A stretch of 64,000 nt of DNA from QIJE01 sp048541835 (lineage in GTDB: Bacteria > SZUA-79 > Acidulodesulfobacterales > Acidulodesulfobacteraceae). The DNA lies in the NCBI RefSeq assembly GCF_048541835.1, contig NZ_JBLEOY010000001.1:248001-312000 (forward strand). Reading direction: 5' to 3'. Under the pieces are notes generated by a model. That model saw only the letters and a list, made by a program, of their open reading frames with translations, was not told where the DNA came from and made no database searches. Shown here piece by piece: positions 1-7,791 of this stretch (the first letter of the stretch is position 1; the number at the start of each line of letters is the position of its first letter). Made by a program: the position numbers and the translations under genes.

Positions 1-878
1 TCTATAGAATATACATCATGATGGGGAGCAGGTGAAATAGCATCAGTTCCGACAGGAATCATTCGCGTTCTTGATATATCCACCCCTATTTTTTCACCGG
101 GTAAATGACCTCCTATCCCTGGCTTAGCACCCTGTCCTATTTTTATTTCCACAGCAATTCCACTATTCAAATAATCCCTATGTACGCCAAATCTTCCGGA
201 AGCCACTTGAACTATAATATTTTTGCCAAATGGGACTAAATCATTGTGCAATCCTCCTTCGCCCGTATTCATAATTATACCTAACGCCCTAGCGGCCAAA
301 GCCATAGCCTTTTGCGCATTTAGCGAGATAGAGCCGTAAGACATCGCGCCAAAAACAAACGGAGTCTGTAATTCTATTTGCGGAGGCATTTTAGTTTTTA
401 AAATCGGTTCGTCATTTTCGTCAAACTCAATATCTAATTTAGAAGGTTTCTTACCTAGATAAGTCCTCAGCTCCATAGGCTCTCTTAATGGGTCTATAGA
501 AGGATTTGTGACCTGGCAAGCATCTAAAAGTATATGGTCAAAATATTTTTTATATTTAAAAGTCGTTCCCATCCCTGAGATAAGAATGCCGCCGGTTTCC
601 GATTGCCTCCATATATCCTTCATGAGACCGTCTTTCCAGTTTGCATTTTCTCGAACAACAGTAGGATTTTTAATAATCGAAATGGCTCCCTCCGGACAAT
701 ATGTGTAGCATCTTCCGCAAGCTACGCACTTATTATGTTCGGAGATAATTTTATCGCCGCCAAAACTATATGTCCCCCATCCGCAATTTTGAATACACCT
801 CTTACATCTAACGCATTTATTGTGGTCTATCAGGGCTAAATATTCGGATTGTATATTGGAAAATGAAGATTTTGTCAT
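1..878 (-). CDS. Glutamate synthase-like FMN-binding domain protein with N-terminal 2x[4Fe-4S] ferredoxin (partial)
   Basis: Open reading frame starting at ATG (876-878, minus strand) and running off the left edge, so the C-terminus is missing. The first ~55 residues carry two ferredoxin motifs: C-x2-C-x2-C followed by C at the QNCGWG segment, then CVACGRC-x3-CP. After a linker with WRQSETGGI comes the start of the glutamate synthase FMN barrel, with the typical segments FGAMSYGSIS, NTGEGG and IKIGQGAKPGIGGHLPG. In split (archaeal-type) glutamate synthase this subunit takes ammonia from the amidotransferase and makes glutamate from 2-oxoglutarate. Its start overlaps the stop of the upstream amidotransferase gene by four bases (ATGA), so the two are translationally coupled. 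The third (GXGXG) subunit is expected beyond the window. Confidence 0.9.
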   Translation of the reverse strand, partial: MTKSSFSNIQSEYLALIDHNKCVRCKRCIQNCGWGTYSFGGDKIISEHNKCVACGRCYTYCPEGAISIIKNPTVVRENANWKDGLMKDIWRQSETGGILISGMGTTFKYKKYFDHILLDACQVTNPSIDPLREPMELRTYLGKKPSKLDIEFDENDEPILKTKMPPQIELQTPFVFGAMSYGSISLNAQKAMALAARALGIIMNTGEGGLHNDLVPFGKNIIVQVASGRFGVHRDYLNSGIAVEIKIGQGAKPGIGGHLPGEKIGVDISRTRMIPVGTDAISPAPHHDVYSI

Positions 879-2008
879 AAACTAACCAACCCTCCTTTTT
901 GCAATATTGGTTCTTCGAATTCAACCATAACCGGCTCTCCAGCTTTAGGTGACCATACCGAATCAGGGGAAGGACACACCGCTCTTATTGCGGCCTCCTC
1001 TGATGCCACATAAGTAAAATAACCCATAGTAGCGGCGATAAGAGGCCTGAGCTTTATCCTGTCATTCATTGCAATCATACCGTTAGAATAACAAAATACG
1101 ATAGCAAACGGACCGTTTAAGAGTGCGCTGCCGTAAATCTGTCGCAAAGCAGTTAATAGTTCTTTTTTATTTTTATCCATTTTATCGATATTATGATAGA
1201 AAGGAGAGGCTAATACCATAACGGCTAACCGGACCGGAATACCATGTTTTCTTATAAGAAGATCAAGAATATACGTAATAACCTCAGTGTCAGTCTTAAG
1301 CGAGAGGTTATATTTATACATTTCAAGATATCTTTTGTTTATACCGTAAGAAGATATCTCTCCATTATGCACAACCGACCAATCCAGCAATGTAAACGGG
1401 TGTGCTCCGCCCCACCATCCCGGAGTATTTGTAGGAAAACGATTGTGAGCCGTCCACATATAACCCTCTATCTCTTCTAACCTATAAAAATCCGCAATAT
1501 CTTCCGGATAACCAACCCCCTTAAAGGCACCCATGTTTTTCCCGCTTGAAAAAACATATGCCCCGTTATAATTCTGGTTAATCAACATAACGCTGTTAAC
1601 GACAAAATCATCATCACCGAGTTCATGAAACAGTTTATCTTGTCTATCGGACTTGGGTTTTATAAAATAACGATGCAAATATGGGTGATCGTAAATTTTA
1701 GAAGTCTTAAAAGTCGGTATAGGTTCTTCTTTTTCGATAATAAAGTTATTCTTAAGATATTCTTCTACATCTTTTTTTGCCGATAAATTATCGTACATTA
1801 TATGAAATGCATATAATTCGGCATAATCGGGATAATTTCCGTAAACGGCAAATCCTCCCCCTAGCCCGTTCCCTCTATCATGCTCTATAGATATAGCCTT
1901 TTTAATATCGCTGCCATTCGTTTTAATTTTTTTAGAATTTATGATACCGCACAATCCGCATCCTGAAATATCCCTTTCAAGACTAAACTCATTTTTTAAC
2001 TTAAGCAC
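875..2008 (-). CDS. Class II glutamine amidotransferase, glutamate synthase GltB1-type subunit
   Basis: 377 residues with a GTG start preceded by AGGGG six bases upstream. The Ntn-type amidotransferase signature appears as GCGLCGIIN near residue 17, then GNGLGGGF, HNRFPTNTPGWWGGAHPF, VVHNGEISSYG and TDTEV. The enzyme should release ammonia from glutamine for the FMN subunit encoded just downstream. The presumed catalytic Cys is not at position 2, so either a ~16-residue propeptide is removed (as in amidophosphoribosyltransferases and several split glutamate synthases) or the start is misplaced; no better start is visible. The gene overlaps the next by four bases and forms one operon with it. 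I am confident of the family but less so of the processing. Confidence 0.9.
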   Translation of the reverse strand: MLKLKNEFSLERDISGCGLCGIINSKKIKTNGSDIKKAISIEHDRGNGLGGGFAVYGNYPDYAELYAFHIMYDNLSAKKDVEEYLKNNFIIEKEEPIPTFKTSKIYDHPYLHRYFIKPKSDRQDKLFHELGDDDFVVNSVMLINQNYNGAYVFSSGKNMGAFKGVGYPEDIADFYRLEEIEGYMWTAHNRFPTNTPGWWGGAHPFTLLDWSVVHNGEISSYGINKRYLEMYKYNLSLKTDTEVITYILDLLIRKHGIPVRLAVMVLASPFYHNIDKMDKNKKELLTALRQIYGSALLNGPFAIVFCYSNGMIAMNDRIKLRPLIAATMGYFTYVASEEAAIRAVCPSPDSVWSPKAGEPVMVEFEEPILQKGGLVSL

Positions 2009-2016
2009 GTTAACCC

Positions 2017-2320
2017 CTATGTCTTTTGTTTAACAGATTTTACATTATCAATCATTAATTTAAATATAACATATACGCATTTTTTAAACAATATTTGTCG
2101 TTTATTGATTCTCTTGAACCTTATATATACTACACCCATGCCTATGTCGTCAATGGGTATTAAAGAAAATTTATAACCTCCGTAAAAAATAGGAGTAAAA
2201 ATATATTCGCCTACAAAGGAAGTTTATATTTAGTTCCTTTAAAACTTCGGCATAAATTATAGCATTAGATCTCGAAGTTATTTTTTTGTTCGTAATTCCA
2301 AGCTTTAGACTCAGACTTAT
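2017..2320 (-). pseudogene. Possible frameshifted remnant of an unrecognised gene in the hdr-glt intergenic region
   Basis: This is most of the only gap over 300 bases in the window (2009-2466). On the minus strand two adjacent open frames read like protein. The first (2320 to 2171) contains RSNAIIYAEVLKELNINF. The second (about 2214 to 2017) contains FYGGYKFSLIPIDDIGMG followed by VVYIRFKRI. Joining them needs a single frameshift near 2210-2225, and neither frame has a good ribosome binding site. The second stops nine bases before the GTG of the amidotransferase gene. I do not recognise the family. In AT-rich DNA such frames can arise by chance. Inverted repeats also lie here (AAAGGAA/TTCCTTT near 2215-2240, and AACTTCG/CGAAGTT before a T-run near 2245-2290). 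The rest of the gap (2321-2466) shows nothing definite. Confidence 0.25.
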
Positions 2321-2466
2321 TTATTTTGATATATTTATTTTATCCCTTTTTTTATTTATTACTCACCTGATAGATGAATATAATTAGCGATAATTATATC
2401 ACTGAAAAATATGTAACTAAAAAGATTTTGCCGTTTTGGTTAAGTTTCTATCAACAAATTATGAAT

Positions 2467-3792
2467 TTATAGAATATTTTCATCTATTATTCTTTTAAAT
2501 TCAGTATCAACACCTTTTTTTATAGGTGGAAGACCTAATTTTTTACGCATCCTCTCCTGAGGGGCACCGAATTTTAAAGTTTTAAAGAAAAGTTCTTCTG
2601 CCTTCTTAACCGTAGGCGGACCAACATCATTTTTTATTGCAAGATTTTTAAGTGTCGTAAGGACGGTCTCCCAGCTATAACTTTGAGGACATAACTCAGA
2701 GCATGTATGGCATTCCAAGCATTCCCACACAATCTTTGAAGACATCGCCCTTTCGACGTCATTATCTAAAACCATTTTTATGACCAAAGGAGGATTGTAG
2801 GATTCAAAGGATAAACTCATCGGACAATCATTCTTGCATGCGCAACAATTATAACATCTGACTAAAGAATCTCTATCCAAAACAACAGAATAATCAGCTA
2901 TAGCCTTAATACCTTTAAACTTCTTTATAAACTTCCCTGCTTTTATTTTATGCTGAGATATGAGTTCTTCCGCACCGTCTATGCCGAAAGCCAAACACAT
3001 GAGCTCTTCCAGCGTAATAACCGGGATTTGACGATCAAGCCTTTTTTTTAAGAGCATAAATTGATTTGTATCGAACTGCGTAAAACATGAAGGGCAAACC
3101 GTAGATATTGCATCAGCATCACTCTCTTTAATAGAATTCAACTTTATCTCGGTCATGACCAATGCCTTATCATGTTCGTCAACTCTATCCAATGCCTGCC
3201 CGCAACACATCATTTTATCTTTATAATTTACTACGGTGGCACCGAGTGCTTTTAAAACATTGTCATATTTGCGCGGCTCAAAAGGAGAATCAAAATTTAT
3301 TGCATGAGAAGGTCTAACTAAATGACATCCGTAGTGTATTGCGATATTTAAATTCTTAAGGGGATATTTAACGTTTGCCTTGATTTTGTCGAGTCCGATA
3401 TCATCATGAAGAAATTCTATAAAATGATATATTGAAGATTTGCCGGAAAAATTTAGACCAACCCTCTCTAAAGTTTGATTCAGCCTTTTTTGATACACAG
3501 GATTGGAAATAACCTTTGCCTTTATTTGTTTCAGATTAGAATAGCAACCTGTACATACCGACATTATATCGGTATTTTCATTTTCAGCAAGCGCAATATT
3601 TCTGATTCCGGTTAAATAGAAAAGTGTTTCGTCTATATTCTTCACCAACGATTTTTCAGGACAGCAAGTGAATGAATCGATATCCCTATATTTTACCTTT
3701 AATTTGTCAAGCACCAATCTCGTTGCTTTTTCCATAAAAGGAAACTTGGCTTGTATAGTGCAACCCCAAAAAAAAGCATATTGTTTATTCAT
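2467..3792 (-). CDS. Heterodisulfide reductase-like fusion protein, HdrB (two CCG domains) followed by HdrC (two [4Fe-4S])
   Basis: 441 residues. The N-terminal half has two complete CCG cysteine sets: C11 / C43-C44 / C80-x2-C83 and C156 / C196-C197 / C233-x2-C236. In HdrB these bind noncubane [4Fe-4S] clusters that act on disulfides. The C-terminal part carries two ferredoxin motifs, C313-x2-C316-x2-C319-x3-C323-P and C358-x2-C361-x2-C364-x3-C368-P, as in HdrC. The protein therefore looks like a soluble disulfide- or thiol-reducing electron-transfer module. The B-then-C order differs from methanogen HdrD, where the HdrC-like part comes first. No hdrA or membrane partner is adjacent, so the electron donor and substrate are unknown. 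Confidence 0.9.
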   Translation of the reverse strand: MNKQYAFFWGCTIQAKFPFMEKATRLVLDKLKVKYRDIDSFTCCPEKSLVKNIDETLFYLTGIRNIALAENENTDIMSVCTGCYSNLKQIKAKVISNPVYQKRLNQTLERVGLNFSGKSSIYHFIEFLHDDIGLDKIKANVKYPLKNLNIAIHYGCHLVRPSHAINFDSPFEPRKYDNVLKALGATVVNYKDKMMCCGQALDRVDEHDKALVMTEIKLNSIKESDADAISTVCPSCFTQFDTNQFMLLKKRLDRQIPVITLEELMCLAFGIDGAEELISQHKIKAGKFIKKFKGIKAIADYSVVLDRDSLVRCYNCCACKNDCPMSLSFESYNPPLVIKMVLDNDVERAMSSKIVWECLECHTCSELCPQSYSWETVLTTLKNLAIKNDVGPPTVKKAEELFFKTLKFGAPQERMRKKLGLPPIKKGVDTEFKRIIDENIL

Positions 3793-3899
3793 ATTTATAT
3801 TTTTTTATTGTATATTATATATATAACAGAAAACTATCCTTCATAGTATAAAATATATTTAAAAAAAATTCAATTTTAAAGTGTGCTTTATTTTACATC

Positions 3900-4772
3900 A
3901 TGAATATTTCAAAACAAATTCCGCCGATAGATTCATTAATAGATTTAGATTATGATAAATCGTTCTCTTCTTCTCATATACCGGTTGCAATAAAAGGGGT
4001 GAGAGGCGAAGTAATTTATATGAACGAATATGCAAAAATACTTTCTAAAAATTCTAATAATTCGATATTTGTTTCATATAATGAAGAATCATCCGATGAT
4101 GTAATCAAAATAAACGAACTTGGATTTATATCCGTAGATAAAAAAATAGAATTAAGAACAGAAAACGGCACTATAGAAGAAAGATTTTTTCATATAGAAA
4201 GCATAACCCTTTTAAATAAATTCGGACTTTTCTACGGAACCTTATTCATCTTTCAAGATTTGACTTCCTTGGTTAATTTTATCATAAACAACAAATTCAA
4301 TTCAAACAATAGGGTTTACGATGAAATAACGGGGATGTTTTTAAAAAACCAGTTTACGGACATATTTTCAAGAGAGACCGAGAGGGCTACGAGGTACGGT
4401 TCTACGCTGACCGTCTCTGTATTTTACTTTGAAAATCTACTTTTTTTCGGACAAACGTTTGGGGATGAAAAATTAAATCAGGTGCTTAAATTTATAGGTA
4501 TTTATTTTAAGCAAAAGTTTAGAAAAACCGATATTTTTTTTAGAATGGATTTTAATAATTTTATGAGTATTTTTCCTCATACATATTATGAGAATGCCTA
4601 TAATAAATTTAAGAAAATGAAAAGCGACTTTGCAGAACTATTGAGATTCCAAGACAGCATAAAACCGGTTTTAAAATACGGCATTTCGGAGTTAAATTTA
4701 AAAAAACATTATAAAAACTATGATTTGTTAATAGAGGAAGCAAAAATAGACCTAAAAAGCAGGAAAAACTAA
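3900..4772 (+). CDS. PAS domain protein with degenerate GGDEF domain
   Basis: 290 residues. Residues ~20-140 look like a PAS sensor domain, including a segment equivalent to 'G.V.Y.N..A' (EVIYMNEYAKIL). Residues ~145-290 align with a diguanylate cyclase fold: YDEITGMFLKNQF matches the usual D-x-L-T-G-L-x-N-R start. At the active site the expected RYGGDEF is replaced by RMDFNNF, so both glycines and the catalytic acidic pair are lost. It is therefore unlikely to make c-di-GMP and may act as a sensor or binding module. It stands alone, divergent from the Hdr gene, and its stop codon abuts the stop codon of the convergent pgsA gene with no spacer. Confidence 0.75.
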   Translation: MNISKQIPPIDSLIDLDYDKSFSSSHIPVAIKGVRGEVIYMNEYAKILSKNSNNSIFVSYNEESSDDVIKINELGFISVDKKIELRTENGTIEERFFHIESITLLNKFGLFYGTLFIFQDLTSLVNFIINNKFNSNNRVYDEITGMFLKNQFTDIFSRETERATRYGSTLTVSVFYFENLLFFGQTFGDEKLNQVLKFIGIYFKQKFRKTDIFFRMDFNNFMSIFPHTYYENAYNKFKKMKSDFAELLRFQDSIKPVLKYGISELNLKKHYKNYDLLIEEAKIDLKSRKN

Positions 4773-5330
4773 CTATCCAATAAATATACCGGACACACTT
4801 TTCAAATATTTATATAAAGAAATTATAGAAAATATTATGCTGATAAAAATAAGAACAAGCCCTATATCTTCAAAATTAAGGTAAAAATTATCATAGTAAA
4901 CAAGAAGGAAAAATATCCCGAACATTTGAAACGCAGTTTTCCATTTACCTTCTCTTCCCGCCGAAAGAACAACTCCTTCTTCGCTTGCAATGGCCCTTAA
5001 ACCCATGATAAATACCTCCCTGAATACAATTATGACTACTATCCATGCAGGAATTCTTTTTAATGGTATAAGCATTATAAGAATGGTTATAACAAGAAGT
5101 TTATCGGCTAGAGGATCCAAAAAAATACCAAAATTAGTCACTATATTCTTTTTTCTCGCTATATAACCGTCTATAAAATCTGTTAAAACCGCAATTACAA
5201 AAAAAATAGAAGCATATATGCCATAAAATTCTTCTTTAAAAAAAAGTAAAAAAAATATTACTGGTATGATTAAAATTCTTGAAATAGTTAAGATGTTAGG
5301 GGTATTGTATATTTGTTTTTTATTTTGCAC
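4773..5330 (-). CDS. pgsA: CDP-diacylglycerol--glycerol-3-phosphate 3-phosphatidyltransferase
   Basis: 185 residues, multi-pass membrane protein. The CDP-alcohol phosphotransferase signature D-G-x2-A-R-x8-G-x3-D-x3-D is present, running from DGYIARKK to FGIFLDPLADK around residues 53-76. It transfers a phosphatidyl group from CDP-diacylglycerol to glycerol-3-phosphate, the committed step to phosphatidylglycerol and cardiolipin in the inner membrane. Length is typical of the family. Its start overlaps the end of the lytic transglycosylase gene by 11 bases, consistent with an operon cbiC - slt - pgsA. Confidence 0.93.
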   Translation of the reverse strand: MQNKKQIYNTPNILTISRILIIPVIFFLLFFKEEFYGIYASIFFVIAVLTDFIDGYIARKKNIVTNFGIFLDPLADKLLVITILIMLIPLKRIPAWIVVIIVFREVFIMGLRAIASEEGVVLSAGREGKWKTAFQMFGIFFLLVYYDNFYLNFEDIGLVLIFISIIFSIISLYKYLKSVSGIFIG

Positions 5331-5922
5331 TTTTGCTATATCTCTTATAATAATGCATTACTTCGTCAATATAATTATGAGTCTCATTATACGGAGGTAT
5401 TCCATTGTATTTAGTTACAGCTTTACTGCCGGCATTATAAGCGGCAAGAGCTAACGGTATATTTCCTCCATACTTTACAATAAGACTTTTTAAATATTCC
5501 GTACCTCCGTAAATGTTTTGATATGGATTAAACGGTTTTAATACATTAAATAACTTTTGTGTTTTAGGCATAAGTTGCATAAGACCTTCTGCGCCTTTAT
5601 CCGAAACTGCATGAATATTAAACCCAGATTCTGCCTTAATAACCGCCTCTATCAAATTTTGACTTACTTTATATTTTTTTGAAGCCTTAAGTATTATTTT
5701 ATCATACGCAACACTACTATAATTTTTAATATTATTTTTCTTGCGTCTAGTCCGCATATAAAGCTTGTATCCACTTGAGACCGGAATATTCGAAAAATAA
5801 ATAGTTCCGTTTTCGCCCACGCGCATATAAATATCGGCGGAGACAGTCTTTATGTCGCTTAGGTTTATCGTAAAACCACTAATAAAAACCGCTAATAAAA
5901 AAATAAATAAATTTAATCTCAT
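5320..5922 (-). CDS. Periplasmic lytic transglycosylase, SLT domain (Slt70/MltE-like)
   Basis: 200 residues. An N-terminal hydrophobic segment (residues ~1-17) looks like a signal peptide. A short region with YMRVGENGTIYFSNIP resembles the small periplasmic domain often placed before SLT domains. The goose-lysozyme-like SLT domain follows: the AESGFN segment contains the catalytic Glu, then GAEGLMQLMPKT, GGTEYLKSL, ALAAYNAGSKAV and a closing Y-x2-x-V segment. It should cleave the glycan strands of peptidoglycan to 1,6-anhydro products. The gene overlaps cbiC upstream by four bases and pgsA downstream by 11, so it is co-transcribed with both. Confidence 0.9.
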   Translation of the reverse strand: MRLNLFIFLLAVFISGFTINLSDIKTVSADIYMRVGENGTIYFSNIPVSSGYKLYMRTRRKKNNIKNYSSVAYDKIILKASKKYKVSQNLIEAVIKAESGFNIHAVSDKGAEGLMQLMPKTQKLFNVLKPFNPYQNIYGGTEYLKSLIVKYGGNIPLALAAYNAGSKAVTKYNGIPPYNETHNYIDEVMHYYKRYSKSAK

Positions 5923-6599
5923 AGTCCTTCACGCAACAAAGCATTAATTGCCGACGCAGCAGAGGAACTTCCGCCGATATTTCCAAAATTACCTATAGAG
6001 CTATAAAAACTATCCTCATGTAATATTATTTTTGATTCTGCCGCACCTACAAGACCAACCGGCATGGCTATGATCAAGGAAGGCTTATAGTTTACAGTCT
6101 TATAAAGACGCTTGCATAGATCCATCGTTTCTATCAGGGCAGTAGGTGCATTGCCTATCACGATTACATTCGGTAATATTTGCGAAATAGCTGCTCTTAT
6201 AGAAAGAGCCGACTTTGTCGCATCGCTATCGTCTGTTTTATAATTTGCGCCAATATAACAGTTTAAGTCTAATAGTATATTTTTATTAACATTCTTGCTA
6301 ATACCGGCTTTTGTCATTTCCGAATCGCATACTATTTTTAAAGGTTCTTTCCTGAAAGCCTTTTCCCTAATGAGTTCAATCCCTTTTTCAGCCGAATCGT
6401 TGGTGAAGAAAATAGTTTCTGCATAACGCATATCACTTGTGGCATGGATGACCCTTTTTACAACAGATTTCTCGGCTTTAGAATAAGTCTTGCTAAAATA
6501 ACGATTATCTTTTAGAAGAGAATCTATTATTGCAATACTCTTTTTATAAATTTCTTCGCCCTTACCTATATTATTGCTTGTTGAATCGTTAAAATTCAT
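5919..6599 (-). CDS. cbiC: Precorrin-8X / cobalt-precorrin-8 methylmutase
   Basis: 226 residues, typical for CobH/CbiC. Key segments are VKRVIHATSDMRYAE, which holds the active-site His; the GI-containing strand after CDSEMTKAGIS; SALSIRAAIS; and PSLIIAMPVGLVGAAESK. The enzyme moves the C11 methyl group to C12 to form (cobalt-)hydrogenobyrinate in corrin ring synthesis. It is the only corrin-ring gene in the window, so the rest of the pathway must lie elsewhere. The need for corrinoid fits the B12-dependent MetH at 18.4 kb. In anaerobes the cobalt-dependent (CbiC) role is more likely than CobH, but sequence alone does not decide this. Confidence 0.88.
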   Translation of the reverse strand: MNFNDSTSNNIGKGEEIYKKSIAIIDSLLKDNRYFSKTYSKAEKSVVKRVIHATSDMRYAETIFFTNDSAEKGIELIREKAFRKEPLKIVCDSEMTKAGISKNVNKNILLDLNCYIGANYKTDDSDATKSALSIRAAISQILPNVIVIGNAPTALIETMDLCKRLYKTVNYKPSLIIAMPVGLVGAAESKIILHEDSFYSSIGNFGNIGGSSSAASAINALLREGL

Positions 6600-6732
6600 T
6601 ATTTTATTATATCCGATAAATTTTGTATAATTCCATTAAATACATGCAAGTGTTATAATTATCATAGAAAAACACATATACGATAAAATTTATCATATTT
6701 TACTGATTAAAACAAGTTTGTAATCGATAACA

Positions 6733-7791
6733 ATGGAAAATAAAAGAAAATATTGGATATTCGACAAATCCCAAAAAGAACTGGAAAAATACTGCATCAT
6801 AAGCGGATTTAAAAAATACGGGGCTACTCAAGTCATGAAATGGATCTATCGCCGCAAAATATTCGATTTTGCCGAAATGACCGATCTTTCCAAATCTTTA
6901 CGAAAAAAATTAGCTAATAATTTTTGCGCCGAAACCCCTAAAATAGTAGATACTAAATACGAAGAGGATTCTGATGGATATTCTAAAAAATATTTAATAA
7001 AACTTTTAGATGGCGAAACTATCGAATCCGTATTGATAAATTACAGAAATAGAAAAACTCTGTGTGTCTCATCTCAAATAGGATGCAGAATGGGATGTGT
7101 CTACTGCGAAACTTCAGGATTAGGATTTATCAGGAATTTAACCTCAGGAGAAATAATATCACAAATTTTGGTTATTGAAAATGATATAGAAAATAAAATT
7201 ACAAATATTGTTTTTATGGGTATGGGCGAACCGTTAGATAACATAGTCGAAGTAGAAAAATCGCTTGATATTATATCTGACGCTAATTTTATTGCCGTGG
7301 CGCCGAGAAAGATAACGATTTCTACCTGCGGTATACTGAGTACATTGCCGAATATAGAAAATCATAAATATAAAATTGCTATATCTTTAAATGCAGCGGA
7401 TAATATTACAAGAAGTAAAATTATGCCTATAAATAAAAAATTTCCAATTGAAAATATAGTCAGACTGATAAATAACAGGAAACCGTCTATACATAATAAA
7501 ATAACGATAGAATATGTACTAATAAAGGATATAAACGACCACATAGAAAATACGAAGAAATTAATTAAAATGTTTTCTCCTTCAAAAGTTAAATTTAATT
7601 TAATACCGTTAAATAAAGAAAAAAAATCTATTTATTTAAAAGACCTCGAAACATCCGACAGTGACACTATAACAGATTTTAAATCTAAATTATTTAAAGC
7701 CGGATTTACAGTAACTATAAGATTCTCCAAGGCTCAATCTGTGAACGGAGGATGCGGACAGCTTAAAGCTGAAAAGATATATTCTCAATAA
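6733..7791 (+). CDS. rlmN: Dual-specificity 23S rRNA (A2503-C2) / tRNA (A37-C2) methyltransferase
   Basis: 352 residues. The radical SAM motif C-x3-C-x2-C is in CRMGCVYC (near residue 120), preceded by CVSSQIG. Other family hallmarks are FMGMGEPLDN, ITISTCG and the C-terminal SVNGGCGQL, which holds the second catalytic cysteine. That cysteine forms a covalent intermediate while the other resolves the methyl transfer to the adenine. The N-terminal region (YGATQVMKWIYRR) is the usual RNA-binding domain. It is transcribed alone from a divergent intergenic region shared with cbiC, and its 3' end overlaps the convergent ASKHA gene by 29 bases. Confidence 0.96.
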   Translation: MENKRKYWIFDKSQKELEKYCIISGFKKYGATQVMKWIYRRKIFDFAEMTDLSKSLRKKLANNFCAETPKIVDTKYEEDSDGYSKKYLIKLLDGETIESVLINYRNRKTLCVSSQIGCRMGCVYCETSGLGFIRNLTSGEIISQILVIENDIENKITNIVFMGMGEPLDNIVEVEKSLDIISDANFIAVAPRKITISTCGILSTLPNIENHKYKIAISLNAADNITRSKIMPINKKFPIENIVRLINNRKPSIHNKITIEYVLIKDINDHIENTKKLIKMFSPSKVKFNLIPLNKEKKSIYLKDLETSDSDTITDFKSKLFKAGFTVTIRFSKAQSVNGGCGQLKAEKIYSQ

